A stretch of DNA of 64,000 bases from assembly GCF_037976825.1 (NCBI RefSeq), contig NZ_CP150269.1, positions 3,051,501 to 3,115,500 of the forward strand. The letters are read 5' to 3'. Shown here piece by piece: positions 28,052 to 38,100 of the stretch (position 1 is the first letter of the stretch; each line of letters opens with the position of its first letter). The position numbers and the translations under genes are program-made. Below the pieces are notes generated by a model. It had not been told where the DNA came from and did not search any database. It saw nothing but the letters and a program-made list of their open reading frames with translations. Source of the DNA: Paenibacillus sp. FSL K6-1330 (GTDB taxonomy: Bacteria; Bacillota; Bacilli; Paenibacillales; Paenibacillaceae).

Positions 28052-29302
28052 ATGTATCATCTTTACAGCCATAATGATCTGGATGGTGTCGGATGCGGCA
28101 TTATCGCCAAATGCGCTTTCGCCGAAGGAATTGATGTCCGTTACAACTCCATTCACGGTTTGAATCAGCAAGTCGCAAGGTATCTGAACCGGACTTCCGT
28201 GCAGGAGAATCCGTATGATGTGTTGTTTATTACGGATTTGTCCGTCGCTCCGGATATGGAGAAGGAACTGAACGTGTTTGTCGAAGAGGGAGGGCAGGTG
28301 CAGCTTATTGATCACCACAAAACGGCTCTTCACTTGAATGAATATAGCTGGGGGCAAGTGGATGTCACGCATCGGGACGGCCGCCCAGCATCGGCAACCT
28401 CACTATTCTATGAATATTTAATTGAGCATGGACATCTGGGCAGAAGCGAGGCACTGGACGAATTCGTAGAGCTGGTCCGCCTCTATGATACATGGGAATG
28501 GGAAGAGAATCAGAAGATTGAGGCTAAACGTCTGAATGATTTGTTCTATATGTTGTCCCTTGACGAATTTGAGAGCAAGATGACGCAGCGTCTGCGGGAG
28601 CAGGGGGGCTTCTTCTTTGATGAGTTTGAAGAGAAAATATTGGACATGGAAGAGAATAAAATCGATCGTTACATCCGCCGTAAGCAGCGGGAACTCATTC
28701 AGACCTTCGTGGGGGAGCACTGCGTAGGCATTGTATATGCCGAATCCTATCATTCTGAGCTTGCCAGCGAGCTGGGAACGACATATCCTCACCTGGATTA
28801 CATTTCTATCTTGAACATGGGGGGAAGGAAAATGAGCCTTCGTACGATTCATGATCACGTGGATGTGTCCGAAGTGGCGATGCGATACGGGGGAGGCGGT
28901 CATCCCAAAGCAGCGGGGTGCACGATTAACGAGGAAGTGTATCAATTATTTGCTGCTGACTCGTTTGAGCTGGAACCGATCCGGTTCGACGCTTCACGGA
29001 ATCAATTCAACATAAAGGGGACGGAGTCCGGTGTTCTATACGAAAGCTGGAGTGAGGATCTGTTGTTTGTTTATGCCCACGCCGGGGAATGGATTGTCGA
29101 GTGGAACGGGGAACCCCTCCCCTTCCGGTTCAGATCGTTCGAGGAGGCGGAGCGGCACATGAAGCGGCAGTATGGCGCCTGGCTCTCCAGGGATGACGTG
29201 TTTGTGAAGATGCTGAAGGAGCAATGGAGACGAAACCGTTCCAATGACCGGCCGGGACTGCCGCCGGATATGGATGAGGAGAAGTTAATGGAAGATCTGT
29301 AG
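28052..29302 (+). CDS. DHH-family phosphoesterase, NrnB-like nanoRNase
   Basis: 416 residues. N-terminal DHH domain with HNDLDGVGCG, FITDLS and LIDHHKT (metal-binding His/Asp), and a DHHA1 domain with GGGGHPKAAGCTI near residue 290. The C-terminal 120 residues are an extension rich in charged residues. Family members degrade short oligoribonucleotides or cyclic dinucleotide products. AGGA ribosome site, ATG start. A secreted-protein gene follows 70 bases downstream, possibly from its own promoter. Confidence 0.85.
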   Translation: MYHLYSHNDLDGVGCGIIAKCAFAEGIDVRYNSIHGLNQQVARYLNRTSVQENPYDVLFITDLSVAPDMEKELNVFVEEGGQVQLIDHHKTALHLNEYSWGQVDVTHRDGRPASATSLFYEYLIEHGHLGRSEALDEFVELVRLYDTWEWEENQKIEAKRLNDLFYMLSLDEFESKMTQRLREQGGFFFDEFEEKILDMEENKIDRYIRRKQRELIQTFVGEHCVGIVYAESYHSELASELGTTYPHLDYISILNMGGRKMSLRTIHDHVDVSEVAMRYGGGGHPKAAGCTINEEVYQLFAADSFELEPIRFDASRNQFNIKGTESGVLYESWSEDLLFVYAHAGEWIVEWNGEPLPFRFRSFEEAERHMKRQYGAWLSRDDVFVKMLKEQWRRNRSNDRPGLPPDMDEEKLMEDL

Positions 29303-29372
29303 AATTAACAGCATCAAGGGTGGAGGATATCTATCCTAGAGACGCTTTATTGTGAGACAGGAGGAATATACG

Positions 29373-30551
29373 GTGAAAAAAATGATCGCCGGCTGGGCTC
29401 TTGCCCTGTTAACGGCAGGCATCCTCGCATGGAGTCAGACTCAAAGTCATTCCGAGCCCTCCATTCCCTCGGCTGTTCACAGCAAGGAGCTGCTGAAGGA
29501 TGTTCCTGTACCTTGGTCCGCTACGAAGAACACCATTCGATTGAATACATCCGATCCAGTAAGTGCGGCTGTACTGACCTCCAAGACGCTGTGGCAGTCC
29601 ACGAATGAGCATAGTCGTCCGCAAGCGGTGATTCTGGTGGATTTGGCTCAATGGTCCATTGCGGCTGTTAGCGTCGATCTAACCCAGCTTAGCGAAGGGC
29701 CTCTACTGTTTGTGGAAGAAGAGGGGATTCCCAAGGAGACGCTGGAAGAGCTGCGACGGCTGAAGCCAAGGGGAGCGGAGCATAACAAGGGCATTGAGAT
29801 TATTACTGTCGGCCCGATTTCGGATAGGGTGATGAAGGAGCTACATGGGCTTGAATATAAGACCGATCACATTGCTGCCGGGGAGCCAGCAGAAGCAGCA
29901 GCCGCTATTGATGAATACGCTGCTAAGGTATCCGGATCTGTACCCACCTCGGTTATTGTCGGATCGATGGATCGTCCGGATTATACGCTTCCTGCGGTAA
30001 GCTGGATTGCCCATATGCCGGAAACGATGCTGTATGTTCGCGAGAAGCATGTGCCTGAAGTGACGGCACAGGCGCTTCATAAGCGGAAAGGGAAAGCGAA
30101 TATCTATATCATCGGTCCCGAAAAGGTGGTATCCCGGGCAGTCGAGGACGAGCTGCGGCAATATGGGAAGGTGACGCGGATATCCGGGGATGACCCGTTC
30201 GAGAATGCCTTACATTTCGCTCAGTTCAATGATCCCGTTACAGGCTTTGGTTGGGGCGTTCAATCGCCGGGTTACAGCCTCTCGTTCTCAACCCCAGATT
30301 CGCCCGTATTGTCCATTGCAGCCGCTCCATTGTCCCATATGGGTAAGCATGCACCTTTATTGTTTACGGACCGCGACGGGGTGCCACGCTCCATTACGAA
30401 GTATGTAGACTCGATACGGCGTCAGAGCGGCACGTCCCCTAAGGAAGCTCCTTATAATCACGCTTGGATTATTGGAGACGAACAGACCCTGACTACGAAG
30501 CTCCAGAGTGAGATTGATGAAATTCTAGACATGGATGCAGGGCGTGACTAA
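29373..30551 (+). CDS. Secreted or membrane-anchored protein, CWB2-like repeats
   Basis: 392 residues with an N-terminal signal/anchor helix (MIAGWALALLTAGILAW). The rest repeats an alpha/beta pattern, for example SEGPLLFVEEEGIPKETLEEL then IEIITVGP, and again ANIYIIGPEKVV, which resembles the cell-wall-binding repeat 2 (CWB2) fold of clostridial surface proteins. GTG 29373 has AGGAGGA upstream; the in-frame GTG at 29352 precedes that site. Function unknown; wall association is inferred only from the repeat pattern. Confidence 0.7.
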   Translation: MKKMIAGWALALLTAGILAWSQTQSHSEPSIPSAVHSKELLKDVPVPWSATKNTIRLNTSDPVSAAVLTSKTLWQSTNEHSRPQAVILVDLAQWSIAAVSVDLTQLSEGPLLFVEEEGIPKETLEELRRLKPRGAEHNKGIEIITVGPISDRVMKELHGLEYKTDHIAAGEPAEAAAAIDEYAAKVSGSVPTSVIVGSMDRPDYTLPAVSWIAHMPETMLYVREKHVPEVTAQALHKRKGKANIYIIGPEKVVSRAVEDELRQYGKVTRISGDDPFENALHFAQFNDPVTGFGWGVQSPGYSLSFSTPDSPVLSIAAAPLSHMGKHAPLLFTDRDGVPRSITKYVDSIRRQSGTSPKEAPYNHAWIIGDEQTLTTKLQSEIDEILDMDAGRD

Positions 30552-30605
30552 TGTCGTCCTCCAAGTCCAGTGGCTGGTAAAGTTGATCTATCGTGTATTG
30601 AATGT

Positions 30606-30670
30606 AAAGAAACCGTTCCTTTCGTAAATGGTGGTAGCACATCCATTTTACCAAGAAACGGTTTCTTTCC
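30606..30670 (+). terminator. Long hairpin terminator after the CWB2-like gene
   Basis: AAAGAAACCGTT / AACGGTTTCTTT outer arms with an inner GTAAATGG / CCATTTTAC stem. Confidence 0.75.
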
Positions 30671-30721
30671 GTATGTCTGAAGGATGGGAGGAACGATTCG
30701 TACACGAAGCGTCGTATAAAA

Positions 30722-30770
30722 GAAAGAGGGCATCCCGCTAGATCTAGGATCTTTTGGGATACCCTCTTTG
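30722..30770 (-). terminator. Terminator of the qox operon
   Basis: Minus strand: AAAGAGGGtATCCC / GGGATgCCCTCTTT followed by CTTTT. Confidence 0.85.
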
Positions 30771-30839
30771 ATATTGGATGATAGGTTCAGCATGCGAACA
30801 TTCATCGCCATATTTTAAATTCAAAGATATTCGCAGGGA

Positions 30840-31127
30840 TTAAGCATACCAGCCCCATACGAAGATGAACAGCGTTCCGAAGATCGTGACAAGGCCAACG
30901 AACAGAGCGTAGGCAATGTTGATGTAAACGGATTTTTTGTCATCACTTTCCCCGACGTGCATGAACAGCATGAGCTGAACGGTTGCCTGCAGGATAGCGG
31001 TAACCAGCAGAACGGCCAATTTCGAAGCTGCCGGCATATCCAGCAGAACGACGAGTGCAACCGCTGAAAGGACGAGAGACGATATATAACCCGCTACATG
31101 CTTAATTGGAAATAGCTGTTTTAACAT
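30840..31127 (-). CDS. qoxD: Cytochrome aa3 quinol oxidase subunit IV
   Basis: 95-residue membrane protein with three helices and the subunit IV block LQATVQLMLFMHV. Starts just past the qoxC stop. Last gene of qoxABCD. Confidence 0.92.
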   Translation of the reverse strand: MLKQLFPIKHVAGYISSLVLSAVALVVLLDMPAASKLAVLLVTAILQATVQLMLFMHVGESDDKKSVYINIAYALFVGLVTIFGTLFIFVWGWYA

Positions 31128-31128
31128 G

Positions 31129-31725
31129 TCACATCAGTCCTTTCAAGTATACAAAGCTGAAGATGAAGATCCACACAACGTCCAGGAAGTGCCAGTAGAG
31201 CGAGAAGATGAAGGACTTGTTGGCTGTGGAATGATCCAGTCCATGCTTTTTAATTTGAAGCAGAATGCCAGTTCCCCACAGGAGACCGAAGGTAACGTGA
31301 GCTCCGTGGGTGCCAAGCAATGTGAACAAGCTGGAGGAGAAGGCGCTGGTTGAGAGTGTTACTCCTTCATGCACATAGGTGAAGAATTCGAAGATCTCGA
31401 TCCCAAGGAATCCTGCACCGAGCAGCAGGGTGATGACCATAAAGATCATCATCTGCTTTTTCAGTCCCAGACGCATCGCATGAACAGCCAAACCAATGGT
31501 GAAGCTACTCGTTAAGAGCAGGAACGTTTCAAGTAATACTGGTGTAATTTCAAAGATTTCTGCTCCGCTCGGACCACTGGCAAAGCGGTTCACGAGAACG
31601 AAGTAGACGGTAAACAAGGTTGCAAAGAGCGCAATTTCAGCTCCAAGGAACAGCCAGAAGCCAAATATACGATTACGGTTTTCCTCTGTTCCATATTCCA
31701 GCGGCTGAGTGGCATCTATTTTCAT
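31129..31725 (-). CDS. qoxC: Cytochrome aa3 quinol oxidase subunit III
   Basis: 198 residues, five helices, with FWLFLGAEIALFATLFTVYF and GTHGAHVTFGLLWG typical of heme-copper oxidase subunit III. Overlaps the end of qoxB by four bases. GGGGTGAT precedes the ATG. Confidence 0.94.
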   Translation of the reverse strand: MKIDATQPLEYGTEENRNRIFGFWLFLGAEIALFATLFTVYFVLVNRFASGPSGAEIFEITPVLLETFLLLTSSFTIGLAVHAMRLGLKKQMMIFMVITLLLGAGFLGIEIFEFFTYVHEGVTLSTSAFSSSLFTLLGTHGAHVTFGLLWGTGILLQIKKHGLDHSTANKSFIFSLYWHFLDVVWIFIFSFVYLKGLM

Positions 31726-33665
31726 ACCGTATCACCCCGCAGTTTCTGTTCGGTTTGAACAATCTCTTCAACCGGGATGTAGTATCCGTGATCACGGTCA
31801 AAGGACATGGTTGCCAAAATAATCAATACCGCAATACCGGCAACGATGGATGGAATCCACCAGCTGAATACCAGGAAGAAGCCAAGGAAGAAGAAGGCGA
31901 TACCCAGTATAAATGGTTTTCCGGTGTTGCTTGGCATGTGAATCTTCGTGATTTTCTCATCCGAAAGCGGCTCGTTGTTTTTCTTCGAGAACCAGTGGGC
32001 GTCGCGGCCTTTGACTTTCGGCGTTACCGCAAAGTTGTATACAGGAACCGGACTTGGCGTAGACCATTCCAGTGCACGTGCATCCCATGGATCTCCTGTT
32101 TTGTCGCGCGGCTCGTAACGTGTACTCCAGTAGATGTTGTATACCAGAATGATGAATCCGATCGCCAGGCCAATTGCGCCGACCATCGACAGCATATTCA
32201 GCGGGCCAAAGCCGGTTTCAGCCGAATAGGTGTACGTACGACGGGTCATTCCCATAAGTCCCAGGAAGAACATCGGGAAGAACGTAACGTTAAATGAGAT
32301 GGCAATGAACCAGAATGCGATTTTGCCAAGCTTTTCGTTCAGACGGAAGCCGAACACTTTAGGGAACCAGTAATGGAAACCGGCAATGACGGCGAATACG
32401 GCGCCTGGAATGAGCACATAGTGGAAGTGGGCAACCAGGAACATCGTATTGTGATACTGATAGTCGGCACTGGCCATCGCCAGCATGACGCCGGTAACGC
32501 CACCGATCGTGAAGATCGGAATAAAGGCAAGCGAGTAGAGCATCGGCGTCGTAAAACTGATTCGACCCTTTCGAAGCGTGAAGAGCCAGTTGAATATTTT
32601 GATTCCGGTCGGTACGGCAATCGCCATCGTCGTGATGGAGAAGAAGCCGTTAACCATAGCCCCTTGACCCATCGTATAGAAATGGTGGGCCCATACCAGG
32701 AAGGACAACCCGGAGATAATCACCATACTCAATACCATGGAGCTGTAACCGTACAAGTTTTTTCTGGAGAAAGTCGAGATGATCTCACTGAAAATACCGA
32801 AAGCTGGCAGAATGACAATGTATACCTCAGGGTGTCCCCATACCCAGAACAGGTTGGCCCATAGCATATCCATGCCGCCGTTGGCCATCGTGAAGAATTG
32901 CGAACCAAAGACGCGGTCGAACATCATAAGCAAGAGCGCAATCGTAAGTACAGGGAAAGCAAAGATAATAATGACGCAAGTGATCAATACAGACCACGTA
33001 AACATCGGCATGCGCATCAGGGTCATGCCCGGAGCACGCATCTTCAGAATCGTCACGATAAAGTTCAGACCTGTCAGCAAGGTACCAATCCCTGAAATCT
33101 GAAGCGCCAGCGAGTAGTAGTTATTGCCGACCGTCGGACTGAACTCGATACTGGCCAGCGGGAAATAGGCGGACCAGCCGGCATCCGGCGAGCCTCCGAT
33201 AACGAAGGAAATGTTGAACAGCATCGCGCCGGCAAAGAACAGCCAGAAGCTGATTGCGTTCAGTTTAGGGAAAGCTACGTCACGGGCACCGATCTGAAGC
33301 GGAATGATGACGTTCATCAGACCGAAGATAAACGGCATCGCCATAAAGAGGATCATGATGACCCCGTGAGTCGTGAATACTTCATTATAATGCTGACCGT
33401 TCAGAAACTTCATGTCCGGCGCAGCGGTTTGCGCACGCATCATGATAGCGTCCACGCCTCCGCGGAACAGCATGATCAATGCACAGATGATGTACATGAC
33501 CCCAATTCTTTTGTGATCCACGGTTGTGAGCCATTCCCGCCAGAGATAACCCCACTTCTTGTAAAAGGTTAAACCGAAGAGGATTGCAAGCGAGACGAGA
33601 ACAATACTCACCATGGCACCGTAAATTAACGGATCACCGGTAACGAAAAATTCGTCCCATTTCAT
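31722..33665 (-). CDS. qoxB: Cytochrome aa3 quinol oxidase subunit I
   Basis: 647-residue catalytic subunit holding heme a and the heme a3-CuB site. Visible ligands: FTTHGVIMI (heme a His), WVWGHPEVYI (CuB His, and the Tyr that cross-links), VWAHHFY (two CuB His), and VAHFHYV (heme a3 and heme a His). It reduces oxygen to water using menaquinol and pumps protons. Full family length. AAAGGAG ten bases before ATG. Confidence 0.97.
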   Translation of the reverse strand: MKWDEFFVTGDPLIYGAMVSIVLVSLAILFGLTFYKKWGYLWREWLTTVDHKRIGVMYIICALIMLFRGGVDAIMMRAQTAAPDMKFLNGQHYNEVFTTHGVIMILFMAMPFIFGLMNVIIPLQIGARDVAFPKLNAISFWLFFAGAMLFNISFVIGGSPDAGWSAYFPLASIEFSPTVGNNYYSLALQISGIGTLLTGLNFIVTILKMRAPGMTLMRMPMFTWSVLITCVIIIFAFPVLTIALLLMMFDRVFGSQFFTMANGGMDMLWANLFWVWGHPEVYIVILPAFGIFSEIISTFSRKNLYGYSSMVLSMVIISGLSFLVWAHHFYTMGQGAMVNGFFSITTMAIAVPTGIKIFNWLFTLRKGRISFTTPMLYSLAFIPIFTIGGVTGVMLAMASADYQYHNTMFLVAHFHYVLIPGAVFAVIAGFHYWFPKVFGFRLNEKLGKIAFWFIAISFNVTFFPMFFLGLMGMTRRTYTYSAETGFGPLNMLSMVGAIGLAIGFIILVYNIYWSTRYEPRDKTGDPWDARALEWSTPSPVPVYNFAVTPKVKGRDAHWFSKKNNEPLSDEKITKIHMPSNTGKPFILGIAFFFLGFFLVFSWWIPSIVAGIAVLIILATMSFDRDHGYYIPVEEIVQTEQKLRGDTV

Positions 33666-33728
33666 AAAGGCCTAGCTCCTTTCTAGATGTATGAAGTAGA
33701 TCAGGTGAAGAACGTTTTCCTCACCGAT

Positions 33729-34679
33729 TTAATGTCCTTCATGTTGATGATTTGGACTTTCTTCAGCCGGGGAGTCCGGCAGCGGTTCATTCGGATCCAC
33801 GTCTTTATGATCCTGATGCTCCTCATTGCCGTTGACATCACCACCATGGTGATGGTCTTCGGATGGCGGCGGGCTGAATTCCAAATGCGTGTTGGAGAAG
33901 GTCATTCGTCCGACATGCGCGGTATCCAGAAGCTTCTTGAACTCATCTTCCTTCAGTTCAGGCGCGGTATCCTTTACATCCTGAACCCACTCATCGTACT
34001 CGGCAGAGGTCATTGCAAGGGCTTCGAACTCCATATGGGCAAAACCTTCGCCGTTGAAGTTCGCGTTACGGCCCATCATCGAACCTGGTACGTCGGCAAC
34101 CATGTTCAGCTTGGTAATCATGTCGCTCATCGCATACTTCTGCCCGTGAAGCTGAGGGATCCAGAAGCTTGTGATCGGACCGAAAGAGTAGAGACGGAAT
34201 TCGATCGGACGGTTGGTTGGAATGTTGACGTAATTGACGGTCTCAATACCTTCTTCCGGATAGCTGAAGTGCCATTTCCAGTTCGAAGAGGAAGCGTAAA
34301 TGACCAAAGGCTTTTGGTTTTCGTATCCTTCAGGAACGTTCTCGACGGCGACCGTCGTTTTGACGGTTACCACAGAGAGCACGGCAACGATCAAAATCGG
34401 AATAGCAGTCCACAGAATTTCCAGCCATTTGTTGCCCTCTTCATGAGGCGGTTCGTAACCTTCGTTGGATTTCTTGGCTCGATATTTTGTGAGCATGTAG
34501 ATATAGAGCGCGTAAACAACCGCTAGTATTCCGACCATCATGAGAATGGAGAATATGATTGTATCGGATAGGGTTCTCGCAGCCGGTCCTTTCGGATCTA
34601 ATACCGTGATCGAGCTGCAGCCCGATAAGAGCAAGGTGAAGCTTAATAACAATGCAAATAGCGGCCCTCTTTTGTTCAT
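33729..34679 (-). CDS. qoxA: Cytochrome aa3 quinol oxidase subunit II (lipoprotein)
   Basis: 316 residues. Lipoprotein signal LLLSGC, then two helices and the extracellular cupredoxin domain (SSNWKWHFSYPEEGIETVNY, FWIPQLHGQKYAM). The CuA ligands of cytochrome c oxidases are absent, as expected for a quinol oxidase. The C-terminus has a His/Asp/Glu-rich tail (DHHHGGDVNG, NHQHEGH) longer than in B. subtilis. First gene of the operon; GAAAGGGG before ATG. Confidence 0.94.
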   Translation of the reverse strand: MNKRGPLFALLLSFTLLLSGCSSITVLDPKGPAARTLSDTIIFSILMMVGILAVVYALYIYMLTKYRAKKSNEGYEPPHEEGNKWLEILWTAIPILIVAVLSVVTVKTTVAVENVPEGYENQKPLVIYASSSNWKWHFSYPEEGIETVNYVNIPTNRPIEFRLYSFGPITSFWIPQLHGQKYAMSDMITKLNMVADVPGSMMGRNANFNGEGFAHMEFEALAMTSAEYDEWVQDVKDTAPELKEDEFKKLLDTAHVGRMTFSNTHLEFSPPPSEDHHHGGDVNGNEEHQDHKDVDPNEPLPDSPAEESPNHQHEGH

Positions 34680-35179
34680 GATGTACCCCTTTCCTTGAAA
34701 CGTTCGTTCGATTCAATGTTACTAACACATCTATAGTAGAAAGTTCCGGTCGGCTTTGCAAAACACATAAATTTGTATAATTAACAGATAAACCCACATT
34801 CGTGTCAATGTATGTAATTTTATGTGTTCAATTTGTTACAAAAGGGGAGGGTTGTGAGCGAAATCATTGTAGTGGCGCGGTTCTGGGGCAGTTCATACTT
34901 TGTTCAAACATTCACGAGAGTTACCAGTTTCGTCACAATTCCGGGCCTGTTTTTCGCTGTATTTCCCTTCTGGGCTTGCCGAATAAATCCCAGTATTGAT
35001 AAGGGTTTAAGCGTGTATGTATATTTTTTCACAATAATATCGATGCGATTTTTTTATTTCCAGTTTACTTATTTCCCCAAAAGTACCGAAGAGGCTTGTG
35101 ATATGATATAACTAAAATTTGGAACGTTATTTTATACTGGGAGCCTTGAGTTTGCTTGAGTGGAAAGAGAGGGGACGAT
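34680..35179. other. Divergent promoter region of qox and the kinase operon
   Basis: 500 bases without a coding frame I can support. It is AT-rich with several TTGT/ACAA words and must hold both divergent promoters. No clear Rex or ResD site could be called with confidence. Confidence 0.45.
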
Positions 35180-36334
35180 GTGCGGTCGTTCTGGATATGG
35201 TTTATATTTCTTGGTTTGAGCTGGATTTTTGCCTTCCTCCCTGTGATCCAACATGGAAATCCTGACCAATTGCCTTGGAGATTGGGGAGCAGCGCCATTT
35301 TCTTCACGGCCTTTTTTCTATCGCCGTTATTCCGCGTCAAGCCCGCAATGCTATTTGTCACACTGCTCGTTGCGTCTTTATTTTCCGTTATCTCCTTATG
35401 GCCAACCAGTACGAGTACATCTACCCCGTACATTCTGCTGGTTTTTTCCATTCTGGCGGGAAAAGCCGTGTATCGGCTCTCCACCATTCATGCTGCCTGC
35501 ATAGGTCTTGTTCTGGCTGCAGGTGCCATGGTGCCAGGTTTGTTCGGATACGCCGAGTTTCCATGGTTCTTCCTCGTTCTATACTCGGTTATTCTCGCGA
35601 TGGGTCTTGCCTTATTTCGCACGGTCTGGTCCCATAATGAAGAGTCAACGGTTCGATATGAAACGCTGCTCAGTGAGTATCGTAATATGAAACGCCGCCT
35701 GATTACGGATGAGCAGCATGCCAGGCAGGAGGAGCGGACTCAAGTCGGTCGGGATATCCATGACTCCGTCGGGCATAAATTAACGGCACTGCTTATGCAG
35801 CTCGAGATGCACCGGATGCAGGCAGACGGGGATACGGCCGAGGTTCTGAAGGGACTAAAGGCCCTCGCCAAGGAAAGTCTGGAGGAGACCAGGAACGCGG
35901 TGAAATCCATGAAGCAGCAGGAGACCAGCGGATTGCCCGCGATCATTGGTCTTCTCCGGCGCTTGGAATCCGAGAGCTTTATGCGCGTAACGCTAACGGC
36001 GCGGCATGGAGCGCTTACCGTACCTTTAAACAATATCCAATCCATTGCGGTATACCGAGCGGTTCAGGAAGCCATGACCAATGCGATGAAGCATGGAAGC
36101 ACTCGAGAAGTGCATATCATTTTTGAAGCGCCGGGAGGCGGCATATTCCGTTTTGAGGTAAGCAATCCGTATCTCCGGAAACGCGATACATACCGGGAGG
36201 GCTATGGTTTAAAAGCGATGCGAGAGCGAATGGAAGAGGCTGGGGGCGAACTCCAAATCTCCCAGTACGACAACCAATTTATCGTTCGCGGAACGTTATT
36301 CATGTCCAAATTAACAGAGGAGGGAGTCCGCTGA
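35180..36334 (+). CDS. Sensor histidine kinase (HisKA_3, NarX/DesK type)
   Basis: 384 residues: five to six N-terminal helices (1-160), a coiled segment, the dimerisation/phosphorylation helix GRDIHDSVGHKLTALLMQLE with the phospho-His, and a C-terminal ATPase domain (N box VQEAMTNAMKHG, G box GYGLKAMRERMEEAGG). GTG 35180 has GAGAGGGGAC upstream; the TTG at 35156 precedes it. The response regulator overlaps its stop. The set of kinase, regulator, ABC ATPase and permeases resembles yvfRSTU of B. subtilis. Confidence 0.9.
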   Translation: MRSFWIWFIFLGLSWIFAFLPVIQHGNPDQLPWRLGSSAIFFTAFFLSPLFRVKPAMLFVTLLVASLFSVISLWPTSTSTSTPYILLVFSILAGKAVYRLSTIHAACIGLVLAAGAMVPGLFGYAEFPWFFLVLYSVILAMGLALFRTVWSHNEESTVRYETLLSEYRNMKRRLITDEQHARQEERTQVGRDIHDSVGHKLTALLMQLEMHRMQADGDTAEVLKGLKALAKESLEETRNAVKSMKQQETSGLPAIIGLLRRLESESFMRVTLTARHGALTVPLNNIQSIAVYRAVQEAMTNAMKHGSTREVHIIFEAPGGGIFRFEVSNPYLRKRDTYREGYGLKAMRERMEEAGGELQISQYDNQFIVRGTLFMSKLTEEGVR

Positions 36335-36963
36335 TACGTATATTATTGGCAGAGGATCAGGCCATGGTTCGTCAAGGTCTGAAGATGATGATCGAAAGCG
36401 ATTCGGATATGCTGGTTACCGGCGAGGCCGGTAACGGAAAAGAGGCTGTGGCTTTATGCGAAAACCATATCTTTGATGTCGTTGTGCTGGATATCCGAAT
36501 GCCGGAGATGAACGGATTGGAGGCTGCCCGCATCATACGTTCACGATGGCCGAACACGAAAGTGTTGATGCTGACGACGTTTAACGACGACCAGTATGCG
36601 GTCGAGGCCCTCAAGAGCGGGGCAAGCGGGTACATGCTGAAGGAGGCGGAGCCGGAGGCCTTGATCCGCTCGATTAGAAGCTGCTGGAGCGGCGGATTGT
36701 CGCTCCAGGAGGATGTGGCGGCCAAGGTGATCCCCAAGCTGCTGGAAGAGAAGATAGCACCCGTCGTTGATGCTTCGATTACCCCGCGGGAGCTGTCCAT
36801 CATTCGTCTGGTAGGGGAAGGGCGCAGCAATCGCGAAATCGCAGACGAGCTGGGGTTGTCGATCGGAACGGTCAAGAATCACGTCAGCCAGATTATGGAC
36901 AAACTTGATCTAAGAGACCGGACGCAGCTGGCGATTTATGCCATACGGCACAATGTGGTTTGA
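36331..36963 (+). CDS. NarL-family response regulator with apparent CTG start
   Basis: 210 residues. Receiver domain with acidic pocket AEDQ, phospho-acceptor Asp in VVLDIRMPEMNG and Lys in YMLKEAE; C-terminal LuxR helix-turn-helix (SNREIADELGLSIGTVKNHV). Only TTG 36346 is a standard start, but it would remove the first receiver beta strand (IRILL). CTG 36331 restores it, lies four bases after GGAGGGAG, and overlaps the kinase stop (CTGA). I therefore start at CTG. Probably controls the ABC exporter downstream. Confidence 0.88.
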   Translation: MIRILLAEDQAMVRQGLKMMIESDSDMLVTGEAGNGKEAVALCENHIFDVVVLDIRMPEMNGLEAARIIRSRWPNTKVLMLTTFNDDQYAVEALKSGASGYMLKEAEPEALIRSIRSCWSGGLSLQEDVAAKVIPKLLEEKIAPVVDASITPRELSIIRLVGEGRSNREIADELGLSIGTVKNHVSQIMDKLDLRDRTQLAIYAIRHNVV

Positions 36964-37044
36964 TTCGCGAGGATAGGCGATAACCCGTTAAATCCGAATC
37001 TAACATGACTGAAGTCATGGTTTGGAATCAAAGCAATGACCGAG

Positions 37045-37067
37045 GGCAGTGATGGCACTGCCTTTTT
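37045..37067 (+). terminator. Hairpin between the two-component genes and the ABC exporter
   Basis: GGCAGTG / CACTGCC stem with a short loop, then five T. May attenuate or separate the transcripts. Confidence 0.8.
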
Positions 37068-37151
37068 GCATATACACTTGTATCTGTGGACGATATGAAC
37101 GAGGGGAACCAAGGCAGCTTAGGCTTTCATATCGAGAATGGGGGAGACAGG

Positions 37152-38084
37152 ATGCTGGAAACCGTAGAACTTCGAAAAGTATTTAAGGGCAAGACGGCTG
37201 TAGAGGAAGTCAGCCTGTATCTGGACCGTGGAGAATCCGTCGGATTAATCGGGCCGAACGGCGCCGGGAAATCGACAACAATCTCCATGATTTCATCCTT
37301 GCTGAAACCGACGGGCGGCGATGTACGCCTGAACGGCAAAAGCGTGCTCAAGCATCCGCAGGATATTCGCACCGTATTAGGCGTGGTGCCTCAGGAAATT
37401 GCCTTGTATGAGGAATTGACCTCGTATGAGAACCTTAAATTTTTCGGGCGCGTATATGGATTGAACGGGAAGGAATTGGAGGTCAAAATTCAGGAGCTGC
37501 TTGATACGGTCGGCCTGCGGGATCGCCAGAAGGAGTTAATTAGAACTTATTCCGGAGGCATGAAGAGAAGGATCAATATCGCAGCGGCTCTGCTGCATGA
37601 TCCGCAAATCGTTATCATGGATGAACCGACCGTGGGCATTGATCCGCAGTCCCGCAATCATATCCTTGAAACAGTCCGGCGCTTAAACCGGGACAAAGGG
37701 ACAACGGTACTGTACACAAGCCATTACATGGAAGAGGTGGAGCAGCTGTGCAGCCGGATGTACATCATGGATCACGGGCGGATTATCGCTTCGGGTACCA
37801 AGGAGGAACTGCAGCACATCTTGTCCGGTGAGGATACGCTGATCATCCAGCTGAATCGCCAGAATCCAGAGCTGGCCGAGGAGCTTCGATACTTGGAAAG
37901 CGTCAGGCAGGTTGAGGAAACGGATCATGGCCTGAAGCTCATTGTCATGAAGAACAGTTACATTCTGTCCGGCATCGTTCAGGCTTCGGAACGCAATGGG
38001 GTACAGATTCAGAATATTCATATCCAGTCGCCAAGTCTCGAGGATGTATTTCTTCATTTGACCGGCCGCAAGCTTCGGGATTGA
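37152..38084 (+). CDS. ABC exporter ATP-binding protein
   Basis: 310 residues. Walker A GPNGAGKST, signature YSGGMKRR, Walker B IVIMDEPTVGID and switch His in TSHYMEE. The C-terminal part (DUF4162-like) is typical of drug or antibiotic exporters. ATG 37152 has GGGGGAG upstream; earlier in-frame starts lack one. Followed closely by two ABC-2 permease genes. Confidence 0.93.
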   Translation: MLETVELRKVFKGKTAVEEVSLYLDRGESVGLIGPNGAGKSTTISMISSLLKPTGGDVRLNGKSVLKHPQDIRTVLGVVPQEIALYEELTSYENLKFFGRVYGLNGKELEVKIQELLDTVGLRDRQKELIRTYSGGMKRRINIAAALLHDPQIVIMDEPTVGIDPQSRNHILETVRRLNRDKGTTVLYTSHYMEEVEQLCSRMYIMDHGRIIASGTKEELQHILSGEDTLIIQLNRQNPELAEELRYLESVRQVEETDHGLKLIVMKNSYILSGIVQASERNGVQIQNIHIQSPSLEDVFLHLTGRKLRD

Positions 38085-38100
38085 GGGGAGGGAGGACCGT

